Of a stretch of DNA of 18,098 bases, positions 1 to 8,194 are shown one piece after another (positions within the stretch are counted from its first letter, which is position 1; every line of letters starts with the position of its first letter). The stretch comes from UMGS1225 sp034086705. GTDB taxonomy: Bacteria > Bacillota > Clostridia > Oscillospirales > CAG-272. The stretch lies in the NCBI GenBank assembly GCA_034086705.1, contig JAXDZV010000085.1, positions 1-18,098 on the forward strand, written 5' to 3'. The translations under genes and the position numbers were made by a program. The notes beneath the pieces are model-generated. The model was not told the DNA's origin, did not search any database, and saw only the letters and a program-made list of their open reading frames with translations.

Positions 1-1635
1 TTTAACGGAGAAATCTACAACTTTGAATCGCTTCGCCAAGAGCTGCTCACACACGGGCATACCTTTCATAGCAAAACAGATACCGAGGTTCTGCTACACG
101 GATACGAACAATGGGGAACCGACCTGTTACAGCGCCTACGCGGTATGTTTGCTTTTGTTTTGTATGATACCCGCCGCCGTCGCTTATTCGGTGCTAGAGA
201 TTTGTTTGGCATCAAACCGCATTATTATTGCCAATGCCAAGACGGCACATTTCTGTTCGGCTCAGAAATTAAATCTTTTTTAGAACACCCCTCATTTGTA
301 AAGGAAGTAAACTGTGATGCGCTCCGTCCGTATTTGACATTACAATATTCCAGCACAGAGCAAACTTTTTTCCGCGGTGTATTTAAGTTGCCACCTGCAC
401 ACTACTACTTGTATGAAAACGGCAATTTGGACATCCGGCCATATTGGGAAACGGTATTTCAGACGGAAAGCGGTGATTTTGATGCTTTTGTAGAACAAGT
501 GGACCGCACCGTGCAACAGAGTGTTCAGCTGCACCGAATCAGTGATGTAAAGGTCGGTTCTTTTCTCTCAGGCGGTGTGGATTCCAGTTATATTACTTCG
601 CTGTTGATGCCGGACCGAACCTTTTCTGTCGGGTTCTCGCACGAGCAAGATCCAAACTTTGATGAATCAGGGTACGCCCGCGCACTGTCTAAACAGCTCG
701 GTATAGAAAATATCTCACAAATTCTCACACCGCAAGAATGTTTTGCGGCTTTTCCTGATATCCAATATCACATGGACGAACCACAATCTAATCCTTCGTG
801 CGTACCGTTGTATTTTCTTGCAAAACTTGCTCGCCGCTATGTAACTGTTGTGCTTTCCGGAGAAGGTGCTGATGAACTCTTCGCCGGCTATGACTGGTAC
901 CGAGATACCCCGCAAGTGGCAAAATATAAGCGTATGGTTCCTGCAGCATTGCGTAGAGCCTTGGCTACCTGTGTAAAGCCTCTCCCTCCCTTTAAGGGGC
1001 GCAGCTTTTTGCTGCGCGGCAGCGGTATACCGGAAAACTATTTTCTTGGAGAAGCACTCGTTTTTTCGGACCGTGAAGCGCCGGCTTATCTCTCTGCCGA
1101 CTGCCGCAGCGGGCCCGGGGCACAGCAAGTTGCAAACACATGTTATGCTGCTGTAAAAGATGCGGACGAGCTGACAAAAAAACTATATTTAGATATGCAT
1201 TTGTGGCTTCCCGGCGATATTCTTCTCAAGGCAGATAAAATGAGTATGGCACATTCCTTAGAGTTACGCGTACCGTTCTTAGACCGTGAAGTCATGGAAC
1301 TGGCAGAAAAAATACCTTCCGCGTATAAGGTGAATGACATCGATACAAAATATGTTCTTCGCATGGCTGCCGATCGGCATTTGCCGCATGCATGGGCAAC
1401 CAGAAAGAAAAAAGGATTTCCCGTTCCCATTCGGTACTGGCTGCAGCAAGAGGAATATGCTGCTATTGTGCGCAGCTATTTTTCCAGTGATTATGCTGCA
1501 AAATTTTTCAATCAGAAAAAAATTCTGTCTTTGCTGGACGAGCACGTCCGCCAAAAAGCAAACAACGGCAGAAAGATTTGGACTATATATACCTTTCTTG
1601 TGTGGTATAAACGATTTTTTGTGGACGAGGCATAA
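1..1635 (+). CDS. Glutamine-hydrolysing asparagine synthase, 5' end missing; probably amidates D-Asp in peptidoglycan
   Basis: The reading frame is open from base 1 to the TAA at 1633-1635 (544 residues) and the true start lies outside the window. Seen: the glutaminase-domain motif FNGEIYN at residues 1-7, RDLFGIKP near 66-73, then the synthetase domain with the ATP-pyrophosphatase loop SGGVDSS at 190-196, followed by SGEGADELFAGY and DKMSMAHSLELRVPFLD. Family members are about 610-630 residues, so roughly 75 N-terminal residues, including the catalytic Cys2, are missing. Known: AsnB-family enzymes move ammonia from glutamine to an aspartyl carboxylate. Some act on the cell wall rather than free aspartate: Lactococcus AsnH amidates cross-bridge D-Asp, and Bacillus AsnB amidates diaminopimelate. 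Inference: the next genes (ATP-grasp ligase, aspartate racemase, non-DAP MurE) favour cross-bridge D-Asp as substrate. Ordinary asparagine synthesis remains possible. The family call is very secure; the substrate is not. Confidence 0.93.
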   Translation, partial: FNGEIYNFESLRQELLTHGHTFHSKTDTEVLLHGYEQWGTDLLQRLRGMFAFVLYDTRRRRLFGARDLFGIKPHYYCQCQDGTFLFGSEIKSFLEHPSFVKEVNCDALRPYLTLQYSSTEQTFFRGVFKLPPAHYYLYENGNLDIRPYWETVFQTESGDFDAFVEQVDRTVQQSVQLHRISDVKVGSFLSGGVDSSYITSLLMPDRTFSVGFSHEQDPNFDESGYARALSKQLGIENISQILTPQECFAAFPDIQYHMDEPQSNPSCVPLYFLAKLARRYVTVVLSGEGADELFAGYDWYRDTPQVAKYKRMVPAALRRALATCVKPLPPFKGRSFLLRGSGIPENYFLGEALVFSDREAPAYLSADCRSGPGAQQVANTCYAAVKDADELTKKLYLDMHLWLPGDILLKADKMSMAHSLELRVPFLDREVMELAEKIPSAYKVNDIDTKYVLRMAADRHLPHAWATRKKKGFPVPIRYWLQQEEYAAIVRSYFSSDYAAKFFNQKKILSLLDEHVRQKANNGRKIWTIYTFLVWYKRFFVDEA

Positions 1636-1637
1636 GC

Positions 1638-2891
1638 ATGACTGACTTTGACGGCAGAGTAATCCCGGTTTTAATCGGTGCTGATTTAAATTGTTACCAT
1701 GTTGCGCGAGCATTTCACGAAGCATACGGCGTCTGCTCTTATGCATTTGGGCGATACGAAACAAGCGCTATCAAAAAAAGTCGCCTGATTCGGTTTAAGG
1801 CAGTTCCTGCGCTGGAGCAGGACGATGTTTTTTTACAAACCATGCTGACGTTTGCCGCTGAACAGCCGGCGGAGGTCCCCAAAATACTTCTCGGCTGCAC
1901 AGATGATTACGCCAATCTGATTGCCCGCCATAAAACAACTCTACAGCAGCACTCTTTTCTCATTCCATACGGCGAGGAGCAATGTATGGACTTTCTTCAG
2001 TCAAAAGCCAATTTCTATCGTCTGTGCGAGCAGCGTTCCATTCCTTACCCGAAAACCTACATTCTTTCCCCAGGTGCCAATCGAAGCATTGACACCTTTT
2101 TACCGCAAGCACTCGGCTTCTCTTATCCAATCATTGTCAAGCCGTCAAACAGTATACGGTATTGGAAATTCCCCTTTCCAGGCATGAACAAAGTCTATCA
2201 GGCAAACGATCCTGCTCAGGCAAAAGCAATTGCAGACACTATCTTTGCCTCCGGGTATGATGATGATCTTATTCTGCAGGATTTCGTCGTCGGCAACAAC
2301 TCAGCAATGTTTGTCCTAACAGCGTACAGCGGTGCAGACGGCAAGGTGAGAATGATGCGCTTGGGACATGTTCTGCTGGAAGAAAAAACGCCGAAAGGGA
2401 AAGGCAATCATACCGCAATTCTCACCGAAAACCGTCCACAGCTCCTTGCGCCGTTTCGCGCACTGTTAGAAGATCTGCATTACGTCGGTTTTTCAAATTT
2501 TGATATCAAGTATGACGCACGCGATGACAGCTTTCGCGTATTTGAAATCAATTTACGCCAGGGACGCAGTAATTATTATTGCACTGCCTCCGGTGCAAAC
2601 ATTGCAAAATGCTTGGTAGAAGATCTGATAGAGCATAAACCGCTCACTGTACCGAATGATACGGCACCGGAAATTTTTTGGAGTTATATCCCCAAAGCGG
2701 TAGTTTATCGTTATATGCACAATGCACCATTACAGCAGCGCGCACGGCAGCTTGCAAAAGAAAAAAAGTATTACTCTTCCCTTTGGTATCCTGCTGATTT
2801 GAAGGCCAATCCTGCAAGGTTGTTCTATGTATTGGCTCAGCAGTGCAATCAGTTTCGCAAATATTTCAAATACCGTGCTCTTTGCGAATAA
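1638..2891 (+). CDS. ATP-grasp carboxylate-amine ligase, probable D-aspartate ligase of peptidoglycan precursors
   Basis: This is a 417-residue cytoplasmic enzyme whose ATG lies 2 bases after the asparagine synthase stop, with GAGG at 1627-1630 as ribosome binding site. ATP-grasp features seen are: an N-terminal Rossmann-like part (1-115), the nucleotide-binding strand PIIVKPS with Lys168, the linker strand LILQDFVVGNN (211-221), the strand FSNFDIKYD with Asp289, and the metal-ligand motif FEINLRQGRSNYY (302-314) with Glu303 and Asn305. Known: the Enterococcus faecium Asl enzyme of this fold couples the beta-carboxylate of D-Asp to the Lys side chain of the UDP-MurNAc-pentapeptide. Inference: the racemase gene directly downstream would supply D-Asp, and the flanking amidase-type synthase and murE point to the wall. 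A different carboxylate-amine ligase making a small peptide is the main alternative. No signal peptide is visible. Confidence 0.8.
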   Translation: MTDFDGRVIPVLIGADLNCYHVARAFHEAYGVCSYAFGRYETSAIKKSRLIRFKAVPALEQDDVFLQTMLTFAAEQPAEVPKILLGCTDDYANLIARHKTTLQQHSFLIPYGEEQCMDFLQSKANFYRLCEQRSIPYPKTYILSPGANRSIDTFLPQALGFSYPIIVKPSNSIRYWKFPFPGMNKVYQANDPAQAKAIADTIFASGYDDDLILQDFVVGNNSAMFVLTAYSGADGKVRMMRLGHVLLEEKTPKGKGNHTAILTENRPQLLAPFRALLEDLHYVGFSNFDIKYDARDDSFRVFEINLRQGRSNYYCTASGANIAKCLVEDLIEHKPLTVPNDTAPEIFWSYIPKAVVYRYMHNAPLQQRARQLAKEKKYYSSLWYPADLKANPARLFYVLAQQCNQFRKYFKYRALCE

Positions 2892-2906
2892 AAAGGAGAC
2901 AGACAT

Positions 2907-3632
2907 ATGTCGCATGCGCAAACACAAAAACTCGGTATTCTCGGTGGATTGGGCCCAATGGCAACTGTGTATTTCTATGAAATGCTTACCGCACATACAA
3001 AGGCTTGCTGTGATGCTGAGCACATTGATCTTGTTATTTCCTCCCGTGCCAGCACACCGGACCGTACTGCGTTTATAGTAGGGGAAAGCCCAATTGATCC
3101 AAGGACCGCAATGATAGAGGATGCACAGAAATTACAGAAATGGGGCTGTACGCAAATCGCTATTCCTTGCAACACGGCACATTATTTTTATGACAGTATC
3201 GCGGCAGCCGTAGACATTCCGGTTTTGAATATTATGGAAGAAACTGCTGCATTTCTTTGCGCTGACGGCGTGCGTTGCGCCGGTGTTTTGGCAACAGACG
3301 GCACCATTCGTTCAAAAAGCTATGAAAAATACCTCTCCGCGCGCGGCATCCGGTGTTTGACGCCGGAACCGCAAATGCAAACATACGTGATGGAGTTGAT
3401 CTACGGCCAAATCAAAAGCGGATATCCGGCTGACATGAAACTCTTTCGTCGTTGTGCAGACGAGCTGTTTTCCGCCGGTGCAGAGCGAATTATTTTGGGC
3501 TGTACAGAATTGTCACTGATCCGCCGAGATGCACATCTGATCCCGCGCCGCAGCTATGTTGATTCCATGGAAGTGTTGGCAAAGTCAACAATTCTTGCTT
3601 GTGGCAAAGAACCAATCGGATTCGATTTTTGA
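2907..3632 (+). CDS. racD: Aspartate racemase (Asp/Glu racemase family)
   Basis: A 241-residue PLP-independent racemase. The N-terminal glycine-rich strand ILGGLGPMAT (11-20) and the two cysteine motifs IPCNTAH (Cys88) and LGCTELS (Cys199) are the hallmarks of the two-cysteine Asp/Glu racemases, where the pair works as acid and base on either face of the alpha carbon. The ILGGLGP start and the SRAST segment (46-50) fit aspartate rather than glutamate racemases (family knowledge). The start follows AAGGAG 8 bases upstream of the ATG. It sits 15 bases after the ATP-grasp ligase, so the product D-Asp would be used directly by that enzyme (inference). Length is close to the family norm. Glutamate racemase is the alternative, but the gene neighbourhood favours aspartate. 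Confidence 0.85.
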   Translation: MSHAQTQKLGILGGLGPMATVYFYEMLTAHTKACCDAEHIDLVISSRASTPDRTAFIVGESPIDPRTAMIEDAQKLQKWGCTQIAIPCNTAHYFYDSIAAAVDIPVLNIMEETAAFLCADGVRCAGVLATDGTIRSKSYEKYLSARGIRCLTPEPQMQTYVMELIYGQIKSGYPADMKLFRRCADELFSAGAERIILGCTELSLIRRDAHLIPRRSYVDSMEVLAKSTILACGKEPIGFDF

Positions 3633-3665
3633 TTGGTGCAGTCCTGTGACTAAAGGAGAAACCGC

Positions 3666-5168
3666 ATGCCAAGCATTTCAGCCTTGATTGCAAACTGCCC
3701 TGTTTCTCTGCGTCCGCGTAAAGCATGGCAGGAGCAATCCATACAGACCCTTACAACCGATTCCAGACAAACCGGGCCCAACAGTTGCTTTGTTTGCATG
3801 AAAGGTTGGATAACAGACGGGCACCGCTTTGCTCCCGATGCTTACGCAGCGGGATGTCGCTGCTTTTTCACGGAAGAACCCTTACAGCTTCCGGCGGATG
3901 CCAATGTTATACCTTTTCCAGACATGCGCGCTGCGTTGCCATGGCTTGCACAAGCGTTTTATGGCTTTCCGCAGGAGGGAATGCGCATCGTTGGCATCAC
4001 CGGCACAAAAGGAAAAACCACCGTTGCCTGGTTGTTGTATGAAGTTCTCGCCCACTGCGGCCTGCCTTGCGGCATAATCGGAACGGTCGGCATCCGCTAC
4101 GGCACTGTTCATTTGGAAAGTAAGAATACAACGCCGGATCCGCTTACATTGTATCAAACGCTGGCAAAAATGAAAAACGCCGGCGTACAAACTGTCTTGA
4201 TGGAAGTCTCTTCGCAGGCACTTTTAACGCATCGCGTTGATTCTCTTTCGTTCGATACTGCAATTTACACCAATCTTTCAAACGATCATGTCAGCGCATT
4301 CGAGCATCCAAGCTTTGCAAACTACAAAGCTTGCAAGATGCGTTTATTCCGGCAATGTGATTTTGCTGTTTTAAACCGCGATGATGCTTATTTCGGTACT
4401 TTCGCTGCAGCCACCCCAGTACCATATGAAACATATGGTTTTTCTCCGCAGGCAAATTGGCGTATTGAACAAAACGACCCTACAGAGCAATCATTTAGGC
4501 TATATCACGGGCCAACTGGCGTACAGGTGCCGTTTTCCATGCCCGGTCCCTTTAATTTACAAAATGCTGCCGCGGTGCTATGTACCTGCGAACACTTAGG
4601 GGTTGCAGTGCAAAAAGCGGCTCCTTTGCTGGCACTGTGCACGGTTCCGGGCAGATTCGAGCGCGTCGAAGGTCTTCCTGGGATAAGCTGCATCATTGAT
4701 TATGCACACAATGGCGCAAGCGCTGAGCTGGTGCTCCGTTGTGCACGAAAACAGAATCCGCGTCGCCTTATCGTTTTATACGGCTCCGTCGGTGGCAGAA
4801 CACAACTGCGCCGTGAGGAGCTCGGTACAGTCTGCGCAGAACTGGCTGATTTTAGTATTCTGACGGCAGATAATCCTGACTTTGAGGATCCGCAAACAAT
4901 TTGCAATGAAATTGCCTCCTTTTACGATGATCCGAAACGCTATATTATTATTCCGGACCGTGCCAATGCAATTAACTATGCAATTCATATTGCACAGCCG
5001 GGAGATATGCTGTTATTTCTCGGAAAAGGACATGAAACATACCAGCTCATTCGTGGCATTCGCCAGCCATTTTGTGAAAGAGAGCTGATTCGTGCTGCAA
5101 TCCAGCAGCGTCTCAGCTTACATCCCCCTGCGCAAGAGCATCTGACAAGAGAGGAAGGTAAACTATGA
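3666..5168 (+). CDS. murE: UDP-MurNAc-dipeptide ligase MurE, non-DAP type (probably L-lysine adding)
   Basis: A 500-residue Mur ligase that adds the third stem-peptide residue to UDP-MurNAc-L-Ala-D-Glu using ATP. Seen: the substrate-binding N-terminal domain with TDSR (31-34), P-loop GTKGKTT (113-119), NTTPDPL (154-160), EVSSQAL (180-186), the lysine expected to be carbamylated, Lys224 in YKACK, the DYAHN motif (345-349) and the C-terminal domain. The C-terminal specificity loop reads DNPD (402-405), where DAP-adding enzymes have DNPR and Lys-adding enzymes vary at the fourth position. So meso-diaminopimelate is unlikely and Lys, or less likely ornithine, is inferred. RBS AAAGGAG lies 7 bases before the ATG. 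Its last bases overlap nusB by 4 (ATGA). The racemase and D-Asp ligase upstream fit a Lys side chain acceptor. It may be the only murE or a second copy; this window cannot say. Confidence 0.9.
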   Translation: MPSISALIANCPVSLRPRKAWQEQSIQTLTTDSRQTGPNSCFVCMKGWITDGHRFAPDAYAAGCRCFFTEEPLQLPADANVIPFPDMRAALPWLAQAFYGFPQEGMRIVGITGTKGKTTVAWLLYEVLAHCGLPCGIIGTVGIRYGTVHLESKNTTPDPLTLYQTLAKMKNAGVQTVLMEVSSQALLTHRVDSLSFDTAIYTNLSNDHVSAFEHPSFANYKACKMRLFRQCDFAVLNRDDAYFGTFAAATPVPYETYGFSPQANWRIEQNDPTEQSFRLYHGPTGVQVPFSMPGPFNLQNAAAVLCTCEHLGVAVQKAAPLLALCTVPGRFERVEGLPGISCIIDYAHNGASAELVLRCARKQNPRRLIVLYGSVGGRTQLRREELGTVCAELADFSILTADNPDFEDPQTICNEIASFYDDPKRYIIIPDRANAINYAIHIAQPGDMLLFLGKGHETYQLIRGIRQPFCERELIRAAIQQRLSLHPPAQEHLTREEGKL

Positions 5169-5572
5169 ACAGACGCAAAGCACGAGAAGCTCTTTTCTCC
5201 ATGGCATTTTCCGCCAATTTTCAAGTTGAAGAAGACCCGGCCGTATTATACCCCATACTGCTGCAGGAACTGAGGCTTCCAGACGAACCTTACATTCATA
5301 CGTGCTTTTTCGGCATTGTTGAAGAAAAACAAAACCTGGACGCGCTAATTCATATGTATGCAAAAGGGTGGAAAGAGGACCGCTTTTCCTGTGCAACCAT
5401 CACGATTATGCGCATTGCTGCCTTCGAAATGATGTATGTAGAAGATGTTCCGGCCGCAGTAGCAATCAACGAAGCAGTTGAATTGGCAAAGAAATATGAC
5501 CATGAAAATGCACCCGCCTTTGTCAACGGTATTCTCAACCAAATTGCTCATGAAAAAGGATTGTTGCAATGA
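5165..5572 (+). CDS. nusB: Transcription antitermination factor NusB
   Basis: A 135-residue all-helical RNA-binding protein that joins NusE (ribosomal protein S10) on boxA RNA to allow antitermination of rRNA operons. The N-terminal RRKAREALFSMAF and the C-terminal block DVPAAVAINEAVELAKKY and FVNGILNQIA are the classic family signatures, and the length matches. The ATG overlaps the murE stop as ATGA, with AGAGGAAGG just upstream inside murE, so translation is probably coupled. The stop overlaps the next gene in the same way. In Clostridia nusB commonly stands close to xseA, xseB and ispA, as it does here. Confidence 0.95.
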   Translation: MNRRKAREALFSMAFSANFQVEEDPAVLYPILLQELRLPDEPYIHTCFFGIVEEKQNLDALIHMYAKGWKEDRFSCATITIMRIAAFEMMYVEDVPAAVAINEAVELAKKYDHENAPAFVNGILNQIAHEKGLLQ

Positions 5573-6534
5573 ATTGCATACTTGGTATAGATACCAGCAA
5601 TTATACTACCTCCTGTGCCTTGTGTACGGTAGAAGGCACTGTGCTTCTGCAAAAGAAAAAACTGCTGCCGGTCCCCACCGGTGAAAAAGGCTTGCGCCAA
5701 TCGGATGCACTTTTTCACCATACGAAGGCGCTGCCGATACTGCTGGAGGAGCTTTTCGTGCAAGCACAGCATCCAAACCTGTGCGGTGTCGGCGTATCGA
5801 CGCGCCCACGTCCTGTGGAAGGCTCGTATATGCCATGCTTTTTGGCGGGTGTCAACGCAGCGTCCGCCATTGCTGCAGCAAATGGTCTCCCGCTCGCACC
5901 TTTTTCACATCAAGAAGGACACATTGCAGCAGCTGCATACAGCGCAAAGTTGGATCGAACAAAAATTTCTTCTTATTTTGCGCTACATCTTTCCGGTGGT
6001 ACCACGGAGCTTTTAGACATTACCGATACAAATGGTAAACTGACTGTGAAATGTATCGGCGGAACCGAGGACCTGAGCGCAGGACAAGTAATTGACCGGA
6101 TTGCCCTTGCAATGGGGCTTGCTTTTCCGGGCGGCGCCGCTCTGGAAGCACTTGCACTTTCCACCGGGCATGCACCGGAACAATGCAAAGATGTCAAAGT
6201 CAGCGTAACCGGTACAAAGTGTCACTTTTCCGGTCTTGAAAATCAAGCGTGCCGCCGCCTCACAGAAGGCGAAAGCGCCGCACAAACAGCGCTGTATGTT
6301 TTTGCAACCATTCAAAAAACGTTGTTGCGTTTACTGGCAAATGCAATGGTACGATATGGAAAAAAACCGGTTCTGTTTGCCGGTGGTGTTATGAGTTCCC
6401 ATATTATGCGTCCGGCGCTGCAGCGTTCATGTGACGCTTACTTTGCCGATGGCGCCTACGCATCCGACAATGCCGCCGGCATTGCTTTGCTTGCCACGCA
6501 ATCTTACAAGAATGTCGAGGACCTACGCCTATGA
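5569..6534 (+). CDS. TsaD/Kae1-fold protein (peptidase M22-like paralogue)
   Basis: A 321-residue member of the ASKHA ATPase fold shared by TsaD/Kae1. Seen: GIDTSNYTTS phosphate-loop strand (6-15), metal-binding pair HQEGH (His114, His118), SGGTTELL (142-149), the variant helix GQVIDRIA (172-179), where true TsaD usually has GEAxD, GGVMSS (272-277) and SDNAAGIA with Asp300. All metal ligands known from TsaD are therefore present. True TsaD transfers threonylcarbamoyl to A37 of tRNAs. This copy, between nusB and xseA, looks like the divergent paralogue found at this locus in Clostridia and is often labelled glycoprotease. The segment STRPRPVEGSYMPC (77-90) replaces the usual AxTxGPGLxGxL loop. 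Its own reaction is not known to me. ATGA overlaps at both ends give coupling, and RBS AAAAGGA precedes the start. Confidence 0.8.
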   Translation: MNCILGIDTSNYTTSCALCTVEGTVLLQKKKLLPVPTGEKGLRQSDALFHHTKALPILLEELFVQAQHPNLCGVGVSTRPRPVEGSYMPCFLAGVNAASAIAAANGLPLAPFSHQEGHIAAAAYSAKLDRTKISSYFALHLSGGTTELLDITDTNGKLTVKCIGGTEDLSAGQVIDRIALAMGLAFPGGAALEALALSTGHAPEQCKDVKVSVTGTKCHFSGLENQACRRLTEGESAAQTALYVFATIQKTLLRLLANAMVRYGKKPVLFAGGVMSSHIMRPALQRSCDAYFADGAYASDNAAGIALLATQSYKNVEDLRL

Positions 6535-6869
6535 AGCTCTCTCGCTTCAATCGTATATTTTGGCCTTTTTTGCTTCCCCCGCTCTCGATTTTGCTCTATT
6601 GGCCCATCAACCGGTATATTTTTTTGCCCTTATTTGGAAATGGTGAGCCATATATCGATTCTGCCGGAAATGATGTTGAACGGTATTTCAGTGCAAATCA
6701 ATGTGCGCTGATCGCTGCTGTTTGTATCGCCGCACTGACAATGTTCTTTATAATGCGCACCAGCAGACAAATACAAAAGCGCGGTATTCGCATTGCTGTG
6801 AGAATATTTGCATGTTTTTGGGCTCTGGTCGGTATCATTCTCTTTCTCGAGTTTTCACTATGGAGCTAA
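6531..6869 (+). CDS. Small three-span membrane protein, unknown function
   Basis: A 112-residue hydrophobic protein that I do not recognise. Three membrane segments are visible at about residues 9-31, 54-74 and 87-109, with a polar stretch between the first two (PYIDSAGNDVERYFSANQ) and a basic link between the last two (RTSRQIQKRGIRIAVR), which suggests the second link faces the cytoplasm by the positive-inside rule. The ATG overlaps the TsaD-like stop as ATGA with GAGG 10 bases upstream, and xseA starts 2 bases after its stop, so it is an integral part of the operon and not a chance frame. No known motif could be assigned. Confidence 0.75.
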   Translation: MKLSRFNRIFWPFLLPPLSILLYWPINRYIFLPLFGNGEPYIDSAGNDVERYFSANQCALIAAVCIAALTMFFIMRTSRQIQKRGIRIAVRIFACFWALVGIILFLEFSLWS

Positions 6870-6871
6870 AC

Positions 6872-8194
6872 ATGGAACAAAAATTGATTTTTTCCGTCAG
6901 TCAACTCAATGAATTGGTGAAGATGACTTTGGAATCACAGCCGCTTTTAGAGCATGTATATGTACGTGGAGAAATCTCAAATTTCACCAACCATTATAAA
7001 ACGGGACATTTTTATTTTTCCATAAAAGACGAAAAAGCAGCGTTAAAATGCGTAATGTTTTCCTCTAATGCGCTGCGCTGCCGTTTTAAGCCGGAAAATG
7101 GTATGAGGGTGTTGGTCTGCGGAAAAGTGTCTGCTTTTGTACGGGATGGCCAGTATCAGCTCTATGTGGAAAATATGGAACCGGATGGAATCGGTTCATT
7201 GGCGCTTGCATATGCGCAGCTAAAGGATAAACTTGCCAAAGAAGGCCTGTTTGACTCTTCGCGCAAACGTCCCCTGCCCCCTTATCCTAAACACATCGGT
7301 ATCATTACATCCCCGACGGGAGCCGCGGTGCGCGATATAATTCACATTGCCACCCGCCGCTTCCCAGGCATTCATATTACGCTGTATCCGACACTGGTAC
7401 AGGGAGAAGGTGCTGCAAAACAGCTGTGTGCCGCCATCCGTTATTTCAACAATGTTCGAAGCTGCGATATAATCATTCTGGGACGCGGCGGCGGTTCTTT
7501 GGAAGATCTATGGGCTTTTAATGACGAGACGCTCGCGCGACAAATTGCAAACAGCGAAATTCCGGTGATCAGTGCTGTCGGACATGAAACAGATTTTACC
7601 ATCTGCGATTTTGTCGCTGATTTGCGTGCTCCCACACCTTCTGCGGCAGCTGAGCTTGCCGTACCGGATACCGCGGCGCTGCGTCTTATTCTGCAAAAAC
7701 AGAATATCGCTTTACAAGGTGCAATTGCTGCATTGCTCCGTGTATACCGGCTAAGGCTTGCACAGCTCTCTCAAAACCGGTGTCTTGCCTCCCCTGCAGG
7801 ATATATTGATGAAAGGCGGATGGAACTGGATCATTTTGTGCAGCGCTTATACGGCGCACAAAATCATATACTGCTATGTAAACAGCAGCCACTTGTAGAA
7901 AATGCAATCCGCCTGCAAAACGTTGTCAGCGGAACAATCAAGGAAAAGCAAGCCTCTCTGACGGCCGCCGCAGCCAAACTACATGCTCTGAGTCCTCTGG
8001 CGGTTATGCAGCGCGGCTTCAGCATCACCAAAACAAAACAAGGGAAAATTTTGCGCAATGCAAATGAGGTTGCATGCGGAGATGAAATATCTGTACAGCT
8101 GGCTCATGGCAAACTCCAGGCGTCTGTACAAAAAGTGATTGGCACGAAAGAAGGAGAAAAAGACGATGGCACAGACAAAAGAAAAAAGCTTTGA
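6872..8194 (+). CDS. xseA: Exodeoxyribonuclease VII large subunit
   Basis: A 440-residue catalytic subunit of exonuclease VII, which degrades single-stranded DNA from both ends to short oligonucleotides in complex with several XseB copies. Seen: the N-terminal OB-fold starting FSVSQLNELVKMTLE and VRGEISNF (31-38), the catalytic-domain signatures IGIITSPTGAA (142-152), GRGGGSLEDLWAFN (204-217) and AVGHETDFTI (235-244), a long helical region, and a C-terminal beta segment. The frame is open far upstream, but ATG 6872 is chosen because GGAG stands 6 bases before it. ATG 6860 has no ribosome binding site. The length fits the family. The 3' end overlaps xseB by 29 bases. Confidence 0.94.
   Translation: MEQKLIFSVSQLNELVKMTLESQPLLEHVYVRGEISNFTNHYKTGHFYFSIKDEKAALKCVMFSSNALRCRFKPENGMRVLVCGKVSAFVRDGQYQLYVENMEPDGIGSLALAYAQLKDKLAKEGLFDSSRKRPLPPYPKHIGIITSPTGAAVRDIIHIATRRFPGIHITLYPTLVQGEGAAKQLCAAIRYFNNVRSCDIIILGRGGGSLEDLWAFNDETLARQIANSEIPVISAVGHETDFTICDFVADLRAPTPSAAAELAVPDTAALRLILQKQNIALQGAIAALLRVYRLRLAQLSQNRCLASPAGYIDERRMELDHFVQRLYGAQNHILLCKQQPLVENAIRLQNVVSGTIKEKQASLTAAAAKLHALSPLAVMQRGFSITKTKQGKILRNANEVACGDEISVQLAHGKLQASVQKVIGTKEGEKDDGTDKRKKL

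Noticed and set aside
23..283. Out-of-frame + ORF overlapping the start of the asparagine synthase
   Set aside because: Frame 1 from base 1 carries the conserved glutaminase motifs; this frame has none and no ribosome binding site.
6701..6871. Longer N-terminus for xseA
   Set aside because: It overlaps the membrane protein gene in another frame, is Cys/His-rich noise, and ATG 6872 has a good ribosome binding site at the family start.
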